Source of the DNA: Symbioplanes lichenis
GTDB lineage: Bacteria; Actinomycetota; Actinomycetes; Mycobacteriales; Micromonosporaceae
Direction: 5' to 3'
Length of the DNA: 64,000 nt
Assembly (NCBI RefSeq): GCF_030709675.1
Contig: NZ_JAUZQD010000003.1
Location: 248,001-312,000 of the forward strand
In this document: piece by piece, positions 26,098 to 34,490 of the stretch
How positions within the stretch are numbered: position 1 is the stretch's first letter
Layout of the letters: every line of letters begins with the position of its first letter
Made by a program: the position numbers and the translations under genes
The notes under the pieces: generated by a model
Databases searched by the model: none
Told to the model about the DNA's origin: nothing
Seen by the model: only the letters and a program-made list of their open reading frames with translations

Positions 26098-26826
26098 CTA
26101 CTGCCGGCGCAGCTCGACGGCCGCCCGCACCAGGTCGGCGTTGCTGCGGGCGGTGCTGCCGTCGGGCAGCAGCACCGAGTCCTCGAAGCCCACCCGCGTG
26201 TCGTGCCCGCGCCGGAAGGCGTCGCGCACGAGCGGCCACGTCCAGTCGTTCATCCCGTGCGTGAGCCGCGGACAGGTCGAGCCGGCCGCATCCAGCGCGT
26301 CATTGATGCTCTGCGCGATCGCGGCCGGCTCCCCGGTCAGAAAATAAGGCTCGCCCGGGTCCAGCTCGATGCTGATCCGCTGCGCGTGCGGCAGAAAGCC
26401 CGAGTCCACGATCCGCGCAAGCTCGACCGGCGCCCACAGCCCGACGTCAATGCCGATTCCCCGGTCGAGCATCGCCTGCATCACCCGCTCGAACCCGTCC
26501 TCGGACAGGTTGACCGTCGCGCAGTCGACCCCTTCCCACTCCCGGATCATCGCCACGCGCTCGCCAAGGTCCGGCACGATCCACGCCCCGGTGGTCAACC
26601 CGATCTCGACGTCGAAACCCAACTCCCGCACCCGCCGGCACGTCTCGTTCACCGCCGCCGGATCCAGCGTCTCGGCGCCCTCCTCATCACGGACGTGCAA
26701 ATGCACCCCCGTGGCGCCGGCCGCAAAACACTCCCGCAACTCCGCCAGCACCTCGTCGAGCGCCACAGGCATCGCCGCGTGCACATCCTTGCCCCACGGC
26801 CCGTTCGGCGTCACCTGCAGCATCAT
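26098..26826 (-). CDS. Beta-keto acid cleavage enzyme family protein (BKACE, DUF849)
   Basis: 242 residues. The N-terminus MMLQVTPNG, the zinc-binding HLHVRDEEG (His42, His44), IGLTTGAW, and VGFEDSVLLPDG near the C-terminus match the BKACE TIM barrel. That family condenses beta-keto acids with acetyl-CoA to give acetoacetate and a CoA ester. At 242 residues it is shorter than the roughly 270-310 usual, missing parts of the insertions. Last gene of a four-gene operon, with an ATGA overlap to the YqeB-like gene. The substrate is unknown. Confidence 0.82.
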   Translation of the reverse strand: MMLQVTPNGPWGKDVHAAMPVALDEVLAELRECFAAGATGVHLHVRDEEGAETLDPAAVNETCRRVRELGFDVEIGLTTGAWIVPDLGERVAMIREWEGVDCATVNLSEDGFERVMQAMLDRGIGIDVGLWAPVELARIVDSGFLPHAQRISIELDPGEPYFLTGEPAAIAQSINDALDAAGSTCPRLTHGMNDWTWPLVRDAFRRGHDTRVGFEDSVLLPDGSTARSNADLVRAAVELRRQ

Positions 26827-27482
26827 GTCCGGCGCCAATGCTGGGACTTGCCGGTGTCCCGCACGACGAGGCCCTCCTTGGCGAGTTCCCGGCGCAGTTC
26901 CTCGGCGTCGTCGGGGTCCTTCTTGGCGAGGGCCCGTTCGCGCGCTTTCAGCAGAGCGTGCTCCGCGGACGACAACTCGGGCAACTCCGGGACCCAGCGC
27001 CGGAACATCGCCGCGTACGGGTCCTCGTCCCGCCACGGGAAACCGTGCTCGCGGAATGCGGTGGCCACCCGGTCGTCGCTGAGATCCGACTTCAGCCGGG
27101 CCAGTTCGGTGGAGTCGCGGCCCAGGATCACGAGGTGGTCGTCGTCGAGGAAAACGGCGCTGGTGTCCGTACGCGCAATGGTGTGGGTCTTGCCTTTCAG
27201 GGTGAGCGCTGCGGCCTTGCCGTCGACGCGAAGCCGCAGATCCTCGTAGCGGCCGATCGCCCCGATGACCGCTCCGCCGGCGAGCCCGATCGCCGTCGCC
27301 ACGAGCGACGCGGCCGGATCCGGAAGGGCCTCGAATCCTTCCAGCGCGAATCGCAAGGGCACCCACGGGAGATCGAGCAACCATCCCGAGGCCCGTTCCA
27401 CGCCGAGGAGAACGGCCGCCCCCACCACCGGAATGATCCCGTAGTAGACCCACGCCGGATGGGCGACGACCGTGGGCCTCAC
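26823..27482 (-). CDS. YqeB-like membrane protein
   Basis: 219 residues. Two transmembrane helices lie near the N-terminus (about 8-30, VYYGIIPVVGAAVLLGV, and about 55-75, LVATAIGLAGGAVIGAI). A soluble C-terminal part follows with a beta-rich segment (DGKAAALTLKGKTHTIARTD, VFLDDDHLVILGRD), then DRVATAFREHGFPWRDEDPY and a charged helical tail. This matches the actinobacterial YqeB family; the molecular role is unknown. The GTG start overlaps the DUF2203 stop (GTGA) and its stop overlaps the BKACE ATG, so the genes are translationally coupled. The frame upstream to 27560 is inside DUF2203 and was rejected. Confidence 0.78.
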   Translation of the reverse strand: MRPTVVAHPAWVYYGIIPVVGAAVLLGVERASGWLLDLPWVPLRFALEGFEALPDPAASLVATAIGLAGGAVIGAIGRYEDLRLRVDGKAAALTLKGKTHTIARTDTSAVFLDDDHLVILGRDSTELARLKSDLSDDRVATAFREHGFPWRDEDPYAAMFRRWVPELPELSSAEHALLKARERALAKKDPDDAEELRRELAKEGLVVRDTGKSQHWRRT

Positions 27483-27841
27483 GGCAACCGGCGCCTTCCG
27501 GCGAATCCGAGATCGGCCCGGTGGTACCACGTCAATGCCGTCTCGCCCTCGAGCCAGCACAACAGCACCGGCACCCCGTCCAGATCGGCGGGAAAATCGA
27601 CGAGCAGCGGAGCCATTCCCTTCAACTCGGCGCCCGTTTTCTGCACCTGGGTCATCAGCTCGTCCAGGCGGGCCTCGACGGCTTTACGCTCCGGCAAACC
27701 GCCGAGATCCGTGGTCTGCCCGCCGGGCACGAGCGCCGCGGAAAGCTCCACCATGTCCGCCCGCCGGGCCACGATCTCCTCGAACACAGGAAGCAGCGCC
27801 GCCAATTCCGCGCGCGCTTCCTCCACCGTGAACAGCCCCAT
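27479..27841 (-). CDS. DUF2203 family protein
   Basis: 120 residues: MGLFTVEEARAELAALLPVFEEI (helical), a middle helix with TTDLGGLPERKAVEARLDELMTQ, and GAELKGMAPLLVDFPADLDG...VLLCWLEGETALTWYHRADLGFAGR. This is the complete DUF2203 pattern, with the conserved CW..GE..I.YWH-type ending. Function unknown. The start is fixed by a one-base overlap (TGATG) with the nucleosidase stop; it is the second gene of the operon. Confidence 0.85.
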   Translation of the reverse strand: MGLFTVEEARAELAALLPVFEEIVARRADMVELSAALVPGGQTTDLGGLPERKAVEARLDELMTQVQKTGAELKGMAPLLVDFPADLDGVPVLLCWLEGETALTWYHRADLGFAGRRRLP

Positions 27842-28413
27842 CAGCGATGCTCCGCCAGCCACGCCCCGAGCAGCCGCGAACAATCAGCCACCGAATCCCG
27901 CCAGCTCTTCGCCGCCCCGGCCCCGGCATCGTCACTGACATGCTTCACCAGCCGCACCGGCACCCCGAACTGCTGCGCCGCCGCGGCAACGGCATAACCC
28001 TCCATGTCCACCAGCGACGCGTCCCGGGCCAGCGCGTCCCGGGCGGCATCATCATTGATGAACGCGTCCCCGGTCGCCAGCACCGGCCCCGCCGGATCCC
28101 CGACCAGCAGCGGCGGCCCGGTCACCTCCCCGGTCAGCTTGAACAGCACGTCACCGTCGAGATCATGCTGCATCACCGTGCCCACGACGTGCGTGCCGCT
28201 GACCCCGGGGCGCAGGCCGCCGGCCGTACCCAGATTGATGACCTCGCTCGGCCGCGGCCCGGCGCCCAGCGTCGCCCCCAGCCCGAGCGCGGCATTGACC
28301 TTGCCCATGCCCGTGATCAGCACGGGCAGATCCGTCCCGAGATGGTCGGCCTCCAGCCGCACCGCCACCACCAGCAACGGCCGCCCGGCCTCGACAGTCC
28401 CCAGCAACTCCAC
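27841..28413 (-). CDS. Phosphorylase-superfamily nucleosidase (MTAN/futalosine-hydrolase-like)
   Basis: 190 residues. LLVVAVRLEADHL, PVLITGMGKVNAALGLGATL (purine-base pocket glycine motif), EVINLGTAGGL, VDMEGYAVAAAA (ribose-binding Met-Glu) and VKHVSDDAG (the Asp that protonates the base) follow the MTA/SAH nucleosidase order. It probably removes adenine or a related base from a modified nucleoside; futalosine hydrolase and MTA/SAH nucleosidase are both possible. First gene of an operon that ends with the BKACE gene. No other menaquinone gene is nearby, so MqnB is not assigned. Confidence 0.8.
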   Translation of the reverse strand: MELLGTVEAGRPLLVVAVRLEADHLGTDLPVLITGMGKVNAALGLGATLGAGPRPSEVINLGTAGGLRPGVSGTHVVGTVMQHDLDGDVLFKLTGEVTGPPLLVGDPAGPVLATGDAFINDDAARDALARDASLVDMEGYAVAAAAQQFGVPVRLVKHVSDDAGAGAAKSWRDSVADCSRLLGAWLAEHR

Positions 28414-28478
28414 ACCGGCGATCCTAGCCAGCCTGTCGCCCGGCTCGCGTCCCAGCAGCGGACCGGTGACGAAAGGAC

Positions 28479-28514
28479 GAAGCCGCCCGGCACCGTGGGG
28501 TGGCGGGCGGCTTC
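28479..28514 (-). terminator. Strong rho-independent-type hairpin
   Basis: GAAGCCGCCCG (28479-28489) pairs perfectly with CGGGCGGCTTC (28504-28514) around a 14-base loop. It sits just after the stop of the propeller gene on the minus strand and before the nucleosidase operon, separating the two transcription units. Confidence 0.75.
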
Positions 28515-28524
28515 GAAGGTGTTG

Positions 28525-29655
28525 TCAGAGGGCGCTGCCGGTCAGGGTGTTGCCGGCGACGGTGTAGATGTGGCCGCCGGCGACGGTGACGCGGTTGGTG
28601 GCGGCCAGATTGCTGGTCCACTTGGTGGGGAGGGGGCGGCCGTTGGCGGCGTTCATGATGCCTACGGTCTTGCCCTCCACGGCGGCGTAGACGAGGCCGC
28701 CGGCGCGGACGGGGCGGCCGACCTCGCCGAGGAAGGTGCGCCACCAGACGCGTTTGCCGGTTTTCACGTCGAAGGCTTCGACTGTGTTGTGGTCGGGGTG
28801 GTAGATGCGGCGGCCGTCGGTGGCGTTGCGGCCGGAGGCCTTCGGCGCGGTCCACTGGGAGGCGCCGGTTGCCGCGTTGAGGCTGATCAGAGTGCCGGCG
28901 CCGTTCGTGACGAAGAAGCGGTCGGCGGTGGCCATCTCGGCGTACCACTTCTGGGGTCTGGTCCAGAGGGGCTTGCCGGTCGTGACGTTGACGGCGACCA
29001 TCTGGGCCGCGGTGGTGCGGGTGAGCAGCAGGCGGCCGTTCGACGACACGCCCGGCGAGGTGAGGCGGGGGAGGGTCCAGCGGATGCGGCCGGTGGTGAC
29101 GTCGAGGCCGCGTACGGTGGCCAGGTCGGACGCGGAGTCGCCGCCCACCGCCACGACACTCCGGTCGACGACCATTGTGTCGACGGGCGTGTCGAGCTGC
29201 TGGGACCAGCGCTGCTTGCCGTCCGTCACGGAGAAGGCCCGGACGGTGCCGTTGGGGTCGCTGGCCGACTGGCAGCCACTGTTGCCGGCCACGAGCAGGC
29301 CGTTGCTGACGGCCAGGTACGGCGTGGACTCGTCCTCCGGGTTCGGCCAGGTGTGCTGCCACAGCCGCTTGCCGGTGCCGGCCGCGTAGGCGCCGATGCC
29401 CGACGTGTCGGCGACGAACACACGCCCGCCGGAGACGACGGGCGGCGCCGGGCGCGTGCACGTCTCGCCGTCCACCGAGGGCAGGTCGGTCGTGAACCGG
29501 TCGGTCACCTTGCCGATCGTGCCCGCGTTGAGAACCGTCTCGGCCGGGTTGTAGTAGGTCTGCCCGGGCCCGTAGCCGGGTTGGTTCCAAGCACCGGGAG
29601 CCGGCGCCACCAGGAGAGCAGCGAGCCCCCACGCGAGGCCACTGGAAACGAACAC
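28525..29655 (-). CDS. Secreted PQQ-type beta-propeller protein (paralogue 2)
   Basis: 376 residues from GTG, with GGAGG just upstream. The signal peptide is about res 1-22 (SSGLAWGLAALLVAPAPGA). Blades of the form DVTTGRIRWTLP, VTTGKPLWTRP, AATGASQWTAP and VKTGKRVWWRTFLG make a seven- or eight-bladed propeller. The N-terminal WNQPGYGPGQTYYNPAETVLN aligns with the equivalent in the protein at 16315-17469. Probably a surface binding protein without enzymatic residues. It follows the TPR membrane protein by 19 bases and shares its transcript. Confidence 0.82.
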   Translation of the reverse strand: MFVSSGLAWGLAALLVAPAPGAWNQPGYGPGQTYYNPAETVLNAGTIGKVTDRFTTDLPSVDGETCTRPAPPVVSGGRVFVADTSGIGAYAAGTGKRLWQHTWPNPEDESTPYLAVSNGLLVAGNSGCQSASDPNGTVRAFSVTDGKQRWSQQLDTPVDTMVVDRSVVAVGGDSASDLATVRGLDVTTGRIRWTLPRLTSPGVSSNGRLLLTRTTAAQMVAVNVTTGKPLWTRPQKWYAEMATADRFFVTNGAGTLISLNAATGASQWTAPKASGRNATDGRRIYHPDHNTVEAFDVKTGKRVWWRTFLGEVGRPVRAGGLVYAAVEGKTVGIMNAANGRPLPTKWTSNLAATNRVTVAGGHIYTVAGNTLTGSAL

Positions 29656-29674
29656 CCGTCCTCCAAGCTAGTCG

Positions 29675-32600
29675 TCACGGAGACGCTAGAGGCGCCGGGG
29701 CGATTTGTCCGTTACGCCACGCGGGGCTTTCCGCCAGCAGCGCCCGGTAGGCCTCCACGCCCGGCAGGTCGGCCCGCACCAGCCGATGCAGCCCCGTCCG
29801 TACGGAATCCAGGCGCGCGCCCCCGCGCAGGTCGGCGAGGGCCTGCCGCAGCATGCCCAAGCCGTCGGCGTCGCGCCCGCCCAGCAGATGGGCCAGCGCC
29901 GCGAGTTCGTGCAGGTCGGCGTCGGGATGCGGCCGGACGGCCCAGCAGTGCGCGAAACCGGCGAGCGCCTCGGCGGCGTGCCGGCGACAGGTGACCGTGT
30001 CGCCCTGGTGATGGGCGAGCACGGCCAGGCGTACCCGGGCCGCCAGGGCCAGCGACGGCGCCGCGCGGACGCTGTCGTCGTACAGCTTGGCGATCTCCTC
30101 GAAGGCGCTGTCACGGCCGCACGCGATCTCCTTGCCCAGCACCACGTCGGCCCGCCCGAGCAACAGCCGCCAGTGCTCGGGATCCGCCTCCAGCCCCTGC
30201 TCGTACGCGTACCCCGCGTTGGCGTAGTCCCCGAGCCACGAGTACGCGCGGCCCAGCCCGTCCCACGACTCGGTACCGAGGCGGCTCTGCACGGTGCCCT
30301 CGCGGTACGCCTCGACCGCCTTGTCGTACGCGCCCTGCCCGAGCCAGGCGTCGCCCAGCGTGACGAAGCCGAGGTCCGAGTGCGGTGCCAGCCGCGTCGC
30401 GCGCGCCGCGGAGTCGACAGCGGAGGCGTAGTCGCCGCGCGTGACAGCGATCCGGGCGAGACCGTTGTGGGCGTACGCGTTGTCCGGGTGGATCCCGAGC
30501 GCCGTCCGGTAGTGCCCGGCCGCGTCGTCGTAGCGGCGCAACCGTTCGCACGCGTCGCCCAGCCCGTTCCACGCGAACGCCTCGCCCGGCCCGTCGTGCA
30601 CGGCGCGCCGGTGCTCGCGCAGCGCGCCCGCGTAGTCGCCGCGCCGCAGCAGGATCGCGCCGATGCTGTGCGAGGCGTACGCGTCGCCGGCGTTGCTCGC
30701 CCGCGCCCGCTCGTGCGCGTCCAGCGCCGCATCCACTTCACCCAGCATCAGGTACGCCTTCCCGAGCCCGTCGAGCGCGAACGAGTTCCCGGGATCCAAG
30801 GCGAGCGCCCGCTCGTGCGCCTCGACGGATTTGTGCACCGCCCCGGCCTGGTAGTACGCCTCGCCGACCTGGTTCCACGCGAAGGGCTCACGCGGGTTCT
30901 CCTCGGCGGCGTGCTCGAAGGCCCGCAACCGCTCCTCGATGTCCCCGTCCCCGTCGGCGCCGGTCGTGCGGGCCAGCCCGTCCCACGCCGCCGCGTCCCG
31001 CGGATTCAGATCCAGGGCCTTCCGGTACGCGTCCTTGGCCTCCCGCGGCGACCCGGCGCGCAGGTACGCGTCCCCGAACCCGCGCCACACGTACGAGGCC
31101 TGATCGTCGATGCCCTTCGCCGTCTCCAGCGCCTCGAACGCCTCGGGAATCCGGTCCTGCAGCAGATAGGTGCCGGCCAGGCTGCGCCACGTGTACGGGT
31201 CGTCGCGCCGCAGCCCGATCGCCTTCCGGTGCGCCTGCACGGCCTGCTCCGGCTGGTCCAGCCGCGCGAGGGCCTCGCCGAGCCCGTTCCACGCCGGCGC
31301 GAACGTGCTGTCCAGCTCCAGGGCCTTCTCATGACACTTCCGGGCGCGGCCGGGCTGGTTGCGCTGGATCCACAGGTTGCCCAGGCCGTGCCACGGGTAC
31401 GCCGAGTGGGGATCCAACCGGCTCGCCTCCCGGTACTGCTCCTCGGCCGGCTCCCACAGGTGCTGCTGCAGGTAGGCGTTGCCGAGGCCGTTGTGCAGAT
31501 ACGGCTCGCCGGGACACAATTCGATGCCCCGGCGATACGCCTCGATGGCTTTCGGATACTCGGCCAGCTCCACGTACGTGTTGCCGAGCCCGTTCCACGG
31601 GTGCGCGCTCAGCCCCGGGACCCCGGCGCTGTCCCACATCGTCGCCGGATCCAGCTTCGTGGCGGCGAGGAACGCGTCCCGGGCCTCGGCGAAGCGGCGC
31701 TGCTCGAACAGGGCGAGGGCGAACGCGTTGCCGATGACCGCGTCGTCCGGGTCGGCCCGGCGGGCCCGGCGCAACAGCAGCTCCGCGTTCTCCAGATCGC
31801 GCGCCTCGAGACAGGCGGCGCCCAGGTTGTAGATCAGCGCGCGGGCGTTGCGCCGATGGTCGTCCTGGCTCCGGATCGTGTGGGCGAGCGCGGCCGCCGT
31901 ACGCAAAGGGGCCTTGTCCTTGGTCGCCTGGAACTCCTGATAGCTCTCCAGGGCCGTGGTGAGCCGCTCGAAGTCCTGCCACGCGATCGTCTCCGGGCGC
32001 GGGGACAGCGCGTGCGCGACCCGGGCGGCCGAGGTCCGCACGGCCTGGCCGACAGCGGCGGTCACGGTGTCGCCGCACGCGGTGGTGGCGAAGTCCAGCG
32101 ACGGCCGGCGGCGGGCCGGCTGCAGATGCACCGTCAGCCGTACGGCATCGCCCTCCTGGAACAGCCGTGCGGTGACCGCCGGTCCGGAGGGCCGCAGCGG
32201 CCACGCCTGCTTGAGCGCGGTCAGCAACGCCCCGAGCGGCAGGCTCGTCCCGGCGACGTCGATGCTCCCGATGGCCACCACCGCCCCGGCCAGCCGGCTC
32301 GGCGCGGTCGGCACCAGGATGCTGTCGGCGATCCGGTCGCGGCGGCTGTGCACCACCGGCATGAGCGTCAGCAGCGGCGCCGGCGGGTGGCGGGCCGACT
32401 GCGTGTCCTGGCCCTCGTGCACGGCCTTGATCCGGCGCAGCTCCCCGGTCAGCGTCCGGGCCAGCACGTCCCCGTCGAGCTGCGCGTTGTCCGAGCAGTT
32501 CTCCACCGACACGCCCAGCGGCTGGCACAGCCACACGAGCAGGCCGCTGATCAGGCCCAGGAGCAGCAGCAGCCCGACGACCTCGAGGATCACGACCACC

Positions 32601-32719
32601 CCGTCGCGCACGTCGATCAGCGCCGCCCGATGCGTGCCGGTGGCGAACCACACCACGGCGGCCACCATGACGGCGACGACGGTCAGGGGTACGGCCAGCT
32701 CACGCGCCCTGCGGGCCAT
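29675..32719 (-). CDS. Large membrane-anchored TPR-repeat protein
   Basis: 1014 residues. Two transmembrane helices lie at the N-terminus (about 10-31 and 43-66). A soluble domain of roughly 200 residues of unknown fold follows, then at least 15 tetratricopeptide repeats with a 34-residue period (about 290-870). Each is built on the consensus WxGLGxAYxxxGxxxxAxxxYRxALxLDP, e.g. HPWNGLGNTYVELAEYPKAI and LHNGLGNAYLQQHLWEPAEE. TPR arrays of this length hold several protein partners. The partner is unknown, though the secreted propeller encoded 19 bases downstream is one candidate. The start at MARRAREL is fixed by GGAAGG; the extra 28 codons upstream lack a site. Confidence 0.88.
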   Translation of the reverse strand: MARRARELAVPLTVVAVMVAAVVWFATGTHRAALIDVRDGVVVILEVVGLLLLLGLISGLLVWLCQPLGVSVENCSDNAQLDGDVLARTLTGELRRIKAVHEGQDTQSARHPPAPLLTLMPVVHSRRDRIADSILVPTAPSRLAGAVVAIGSIDVAGTSLPLGALLTALKQAWPLRPSGPAVTARLFQEGDAVRLTVHLQPARRRPSLDFATTACGDTVTAAVGQAVRTSAARVAHALSPRPETIAWQDFERLTTALESYQEFQATKDKAPLRTAAALAHTIRSQDDHRRNARALIYNLGAACLEARDLENAELLLRRARRADPDDAVIGNAFALALFEQRRFAEARDAFLAATKLDPATMWDSAGVPGLSAHPWNGLGNTYVELAEYPKAIEAYRRGIELCPGEPYLHNGLGNAYLQQHLWEPAEEQYREASRLDPHSAYPWHGLGNLWIQRNQPGRARKCHEKALELDSTFAPAWNGLGEALARLDQPEQAVQAHRKAIGLRRDDPYTWRSLAGTYLLQDRIPEAFEALETAKGIDDQASYVWRGFGDAYLRAGSPREAKDAYRKALDLNPRDAAAWDGLARTTGADGDGDIEERLRAFEHAAEENPREPFAWNQVGEAYYQAGAVHKSVEAHERALALDPGNSFALDGLGKAYLMLGEVDAALDAHERARASNAGDAYASHSIGAILLRRGDYAGALREHRRAVHDGPGEAFAWNGLGDACERLRRYDDAAGHYRTALGIHPDNAYAHNGLARIAVTRGDYASAVDSAARATRLAPHSDLGFVTLGDAWLGQGAYDKAVEAYREGTVQSRLGTESWDGLGRAYSWLGDYANAGYAYEQGLEADPEHWRLLLGRADVVLGKEIACGRDSAFEEIAKLYDDSVRAAPSLALAARVRLAVLAHHQGDTVTCRRHAAEALAGFAHCWAVRPHPDADLHELAALAHLLGGRDADGLGMLRQALADLRGGARLDSVRTGLHRLVRADLPGVEAYRALLAESPAWRNGQIAPAPLASP

Positions 32720-32921
32720 GGCAGTCACCTTCCGACGACCGGTCCCCGTGAGGCACCCGAGCCTAATGACGCCGAAGCCGCGGAACAGCCCTCGATCCGA
32801 CACCGCTGCCGTTCCCGCGCCGTTCGCGCCGATGTCATCCGGGGCTGCGACGCTGCGATCCCAGGACGGCCGGGCGTATCTCCACCGATAGAAAAGCCCA
32901 GGCCGGGGTACGTGTCAGAGG

Positions 32922-34103
32922 GTGACCGACACCGTTGACCTGGCCGCCACGCTCGCGCCCGACTCCCCGCCCGCGCCGCACAGCGCGAGCGGGGAGGAGG
33001 TCGTCACGCATGATCTGAGCGCCGTCGCGCCGCCCGCGCGGCCGGCTCGCCGGTGGCTGCCGAAACGGGTCGTCGCCACCCCGGCGGCCTACGACCACCC
33101 GCACGGGTTGCGGATCATGTCCCGCGTCGAGGCGCTGGGACTCGAGGTCGAGCGGCTGGGATCCAACCGGCTCAGCGGGATCCGGGGCGCGAGCGAGCGG
33201 GAAACGTACGCCCGGGCGAAAAGCACGCTCGCGATCGTGGTCAGCCCGCCGTCGCGGCGCAAGCTGCAGCCGATCGCGCCGAGTGCGGACTGGCGGTTCG
33301 ACCTGGCGGAGGGCTGCCCGGCGCACTGCCAGTACTGCTATCTGGCGGGCTCGCTCTCCGGGCCGCCGGTGACCCGCGTGTACGCCGACCTCGACGACAT
33401 TCTCGCCGGGCTCGCCGAGTACGAGGGCCGGGGCACGATCACCAGCCGCCGGGACGCGCGACGCCACGAGGGGACGACCTTCGAGGCGTCCTGCTACACC
33501 GACCCGCTGGCGCTGGAGCATCTCACCGGCAGCTGGCAGCGCGCCGTCGAGCACTTCGGCGCCTGGGACGCCCCGGTGCAGCTGCGCTGGACGACGAAGT
33601 TCGACGACGTGGGCGGCTTCGTGGGGCTGGAGCACGCCGGGCGTACCCGGGTGCGCCTGAGCGTCAACTGCCTGCCCGTGACCAGCCGGATGGAGGGTGG
33701 CACGGCCAAGCTCGAGGACCGGCTCGCGGCCCTGCGCCGGCTGGCCCTCGACGGCTACCCGGTCGGGCTGACCATCGCGCCGATCATGGCGCTGCCGGAC
33801 TGGCGGATCCACTACGGCGAGCTGCTGGATGCCGTCGTGGCGGCCGTGGACGGGGTTCCGGGGCTGGACCTGACCGCCGAGCTGATCACGCACCGCTTCA
33901 CCCCGGGCAGCAAGGAGGTGCTGCTCGGCTGGTATCCCCGCACCAAGCTCGACCTGGACGAGACCACCCGCAGCCGCAAGCACGGCAAGTTCGGCGCGGT
34001 CAAGTACGTCTACCCGGCCGACACCATGAAGGAGCTGCGCGGCTGGTTCGAGACGCAGCTCGCCGAGCGCCTGCCCGCCTGCCGCGTCCTCTACTGGACA
34101 TGA
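32922..34103 (+). CDS. splB: Spore photoproduct lyase-family radical SAM protein
   Basis: 393 residues from GTG. A disordered N-terminus of about 45 residues precedes the radical-SAM core. The cluster motif C132-x3-C136-x2-C139 (CPAHCQYC) has the spacing typical of the SPL family. LGSNRLSGIRG precedes it, and LTAELITHRFTPGSKEVLLG and KYVYPADTMKELRGWF lie in the C-terminal part as in SplB proteins. SplB repairs the thymine dimer (spore photoproduct) formed in dry, UV-exposed spore DNA. In actinomycetes the homologue may serve dormant spores or another repair task. The symbol is by family resemblance; activity is inferred. Confidence 0.8.
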   Translation: MTDTVDLAATLAPDSPPAPHSASGEEVVTHDLSAVAPPARPARRWLPKRVVATPAAYDHPHGLRIMSRVEALGLEVERLGSNRLSGIRGASERETYARAKSTLAIVVSPPSRRKLQPIAPSADWRFDLAEGCPAHCQYCYLAGSLSGPPVTRVYADLDDILAGLAEYEGRGTITSRRDARRHEGTTFEASCYTDPLALEHLTGSWQRAVEHFGAWDAPVQLRWTTKFDDVGGFVGLEHAGRTRVRLSVNCLPVTSRMEGGTAKLEDRLAALRRLALDGYPVGLTIAPIMALPDWRIHYGELLDAVVAAVDGVPGLDLTAELITHRFTPGSKEVLLGWYPRTKLDLDETTRSRKHGKFGAVKYVYPADTMKELRGWFETQLAERLPACRVLYWT

Positions 34104-34119
34104 CGTACGGTCGGCGGCT

Positions 34120-34410
34120 GTGGCTGTCGACGTCAACGCAACCCTGCCCCGGCCGGTGCGCCTGGGCCCGCTGATCGGGGAAGGCCGGCGGATCCTGGCG
34201 GAGGCGTTCGCCCTCGCCGCCGCCCGGCTCAGCGGGGGCGAGCTGCACGACTGGGAGCACGACCGCCTGCGTGGGATCACCGATCCGGACGAAGCGATCC
34301 GGCTCACCCGCCTCCCGCCCGGCGCCGGCGACTTCGGCGAGCGATGCGAGCGTTACGTGCGCCAGTTCGCGAACCTCAACGGCTGGCCCCGCGACCGGTC
34401 GATGGCCTAG
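34120..34410 (+). CDS. Small unknown protein (96 aa)
   Basis: 96 residues from GTG, 16 bases after the SPL-like gene and on the same strand, so probably co-transcribed. Two helical parts: PLIGEGRRILAEAFALAAAR, and a C-terminal FGERCERYVRQFANLNGWPR. Acidic His-containing middle (GELHDWEHDRLRGITDPDEA). Family not recognised. Its transcript ends in the strong hairpin that follows. Confidence 0.6.
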   Translation: MAVDVNATLPRPVRLGPLIGEGRRILAEAFALAAARLSGGELHDWEHDRLRGITDPDEAIRLTRLPPGAGDFGERCERYVRQFANLNGWPRDRSMA

Positions 34411-34412
34411 CG

Positions 34413-34487
34413 CTGTTCCGGACGGGGCGCTGGTATGCCCCGGCGGAAGCGGGGCCGGCCGCAGCCCGGCGATCCCGTCCGGAACAG
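34413..34487. terminator. Bidirectional terminator hairpin
   Basis: CTGTTCCGGACGGG (34413-34426) pairs perfectly with CCCGTCCGGAACAG (34474-34487). The 47-base loop contains its own hairpin (GCCCCG...CGGGGC). It fills the gap between the convergent small gene and the formamidase-like gene. Confidence 0.8.
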
Positions 34488-34490
34488 GCG

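Noticed and set aside
26827..27453. N-terminal extension of the BKACE frame
   Set aside because: It is antiphase reading of the YqeB-like gene; the ATGA overlap and family start (MMLQ) fix the real start.
27841..28413. Futalosine hydrolase MqnB of menaquinone synthesis
   Set aside because: The fold fits, but no other mqn gene is nearby and MTA/SAH nucleosidase motifs fit as well, so no symbol is given.
29705..32938. A 1077-residue plus-strand frame opposite the TPR gene
   Set aside because: A mirror of the repetitive TPR coding sequence. It has no ribosome binding site or recognisable fold, and the minus strand has clear TPRs.
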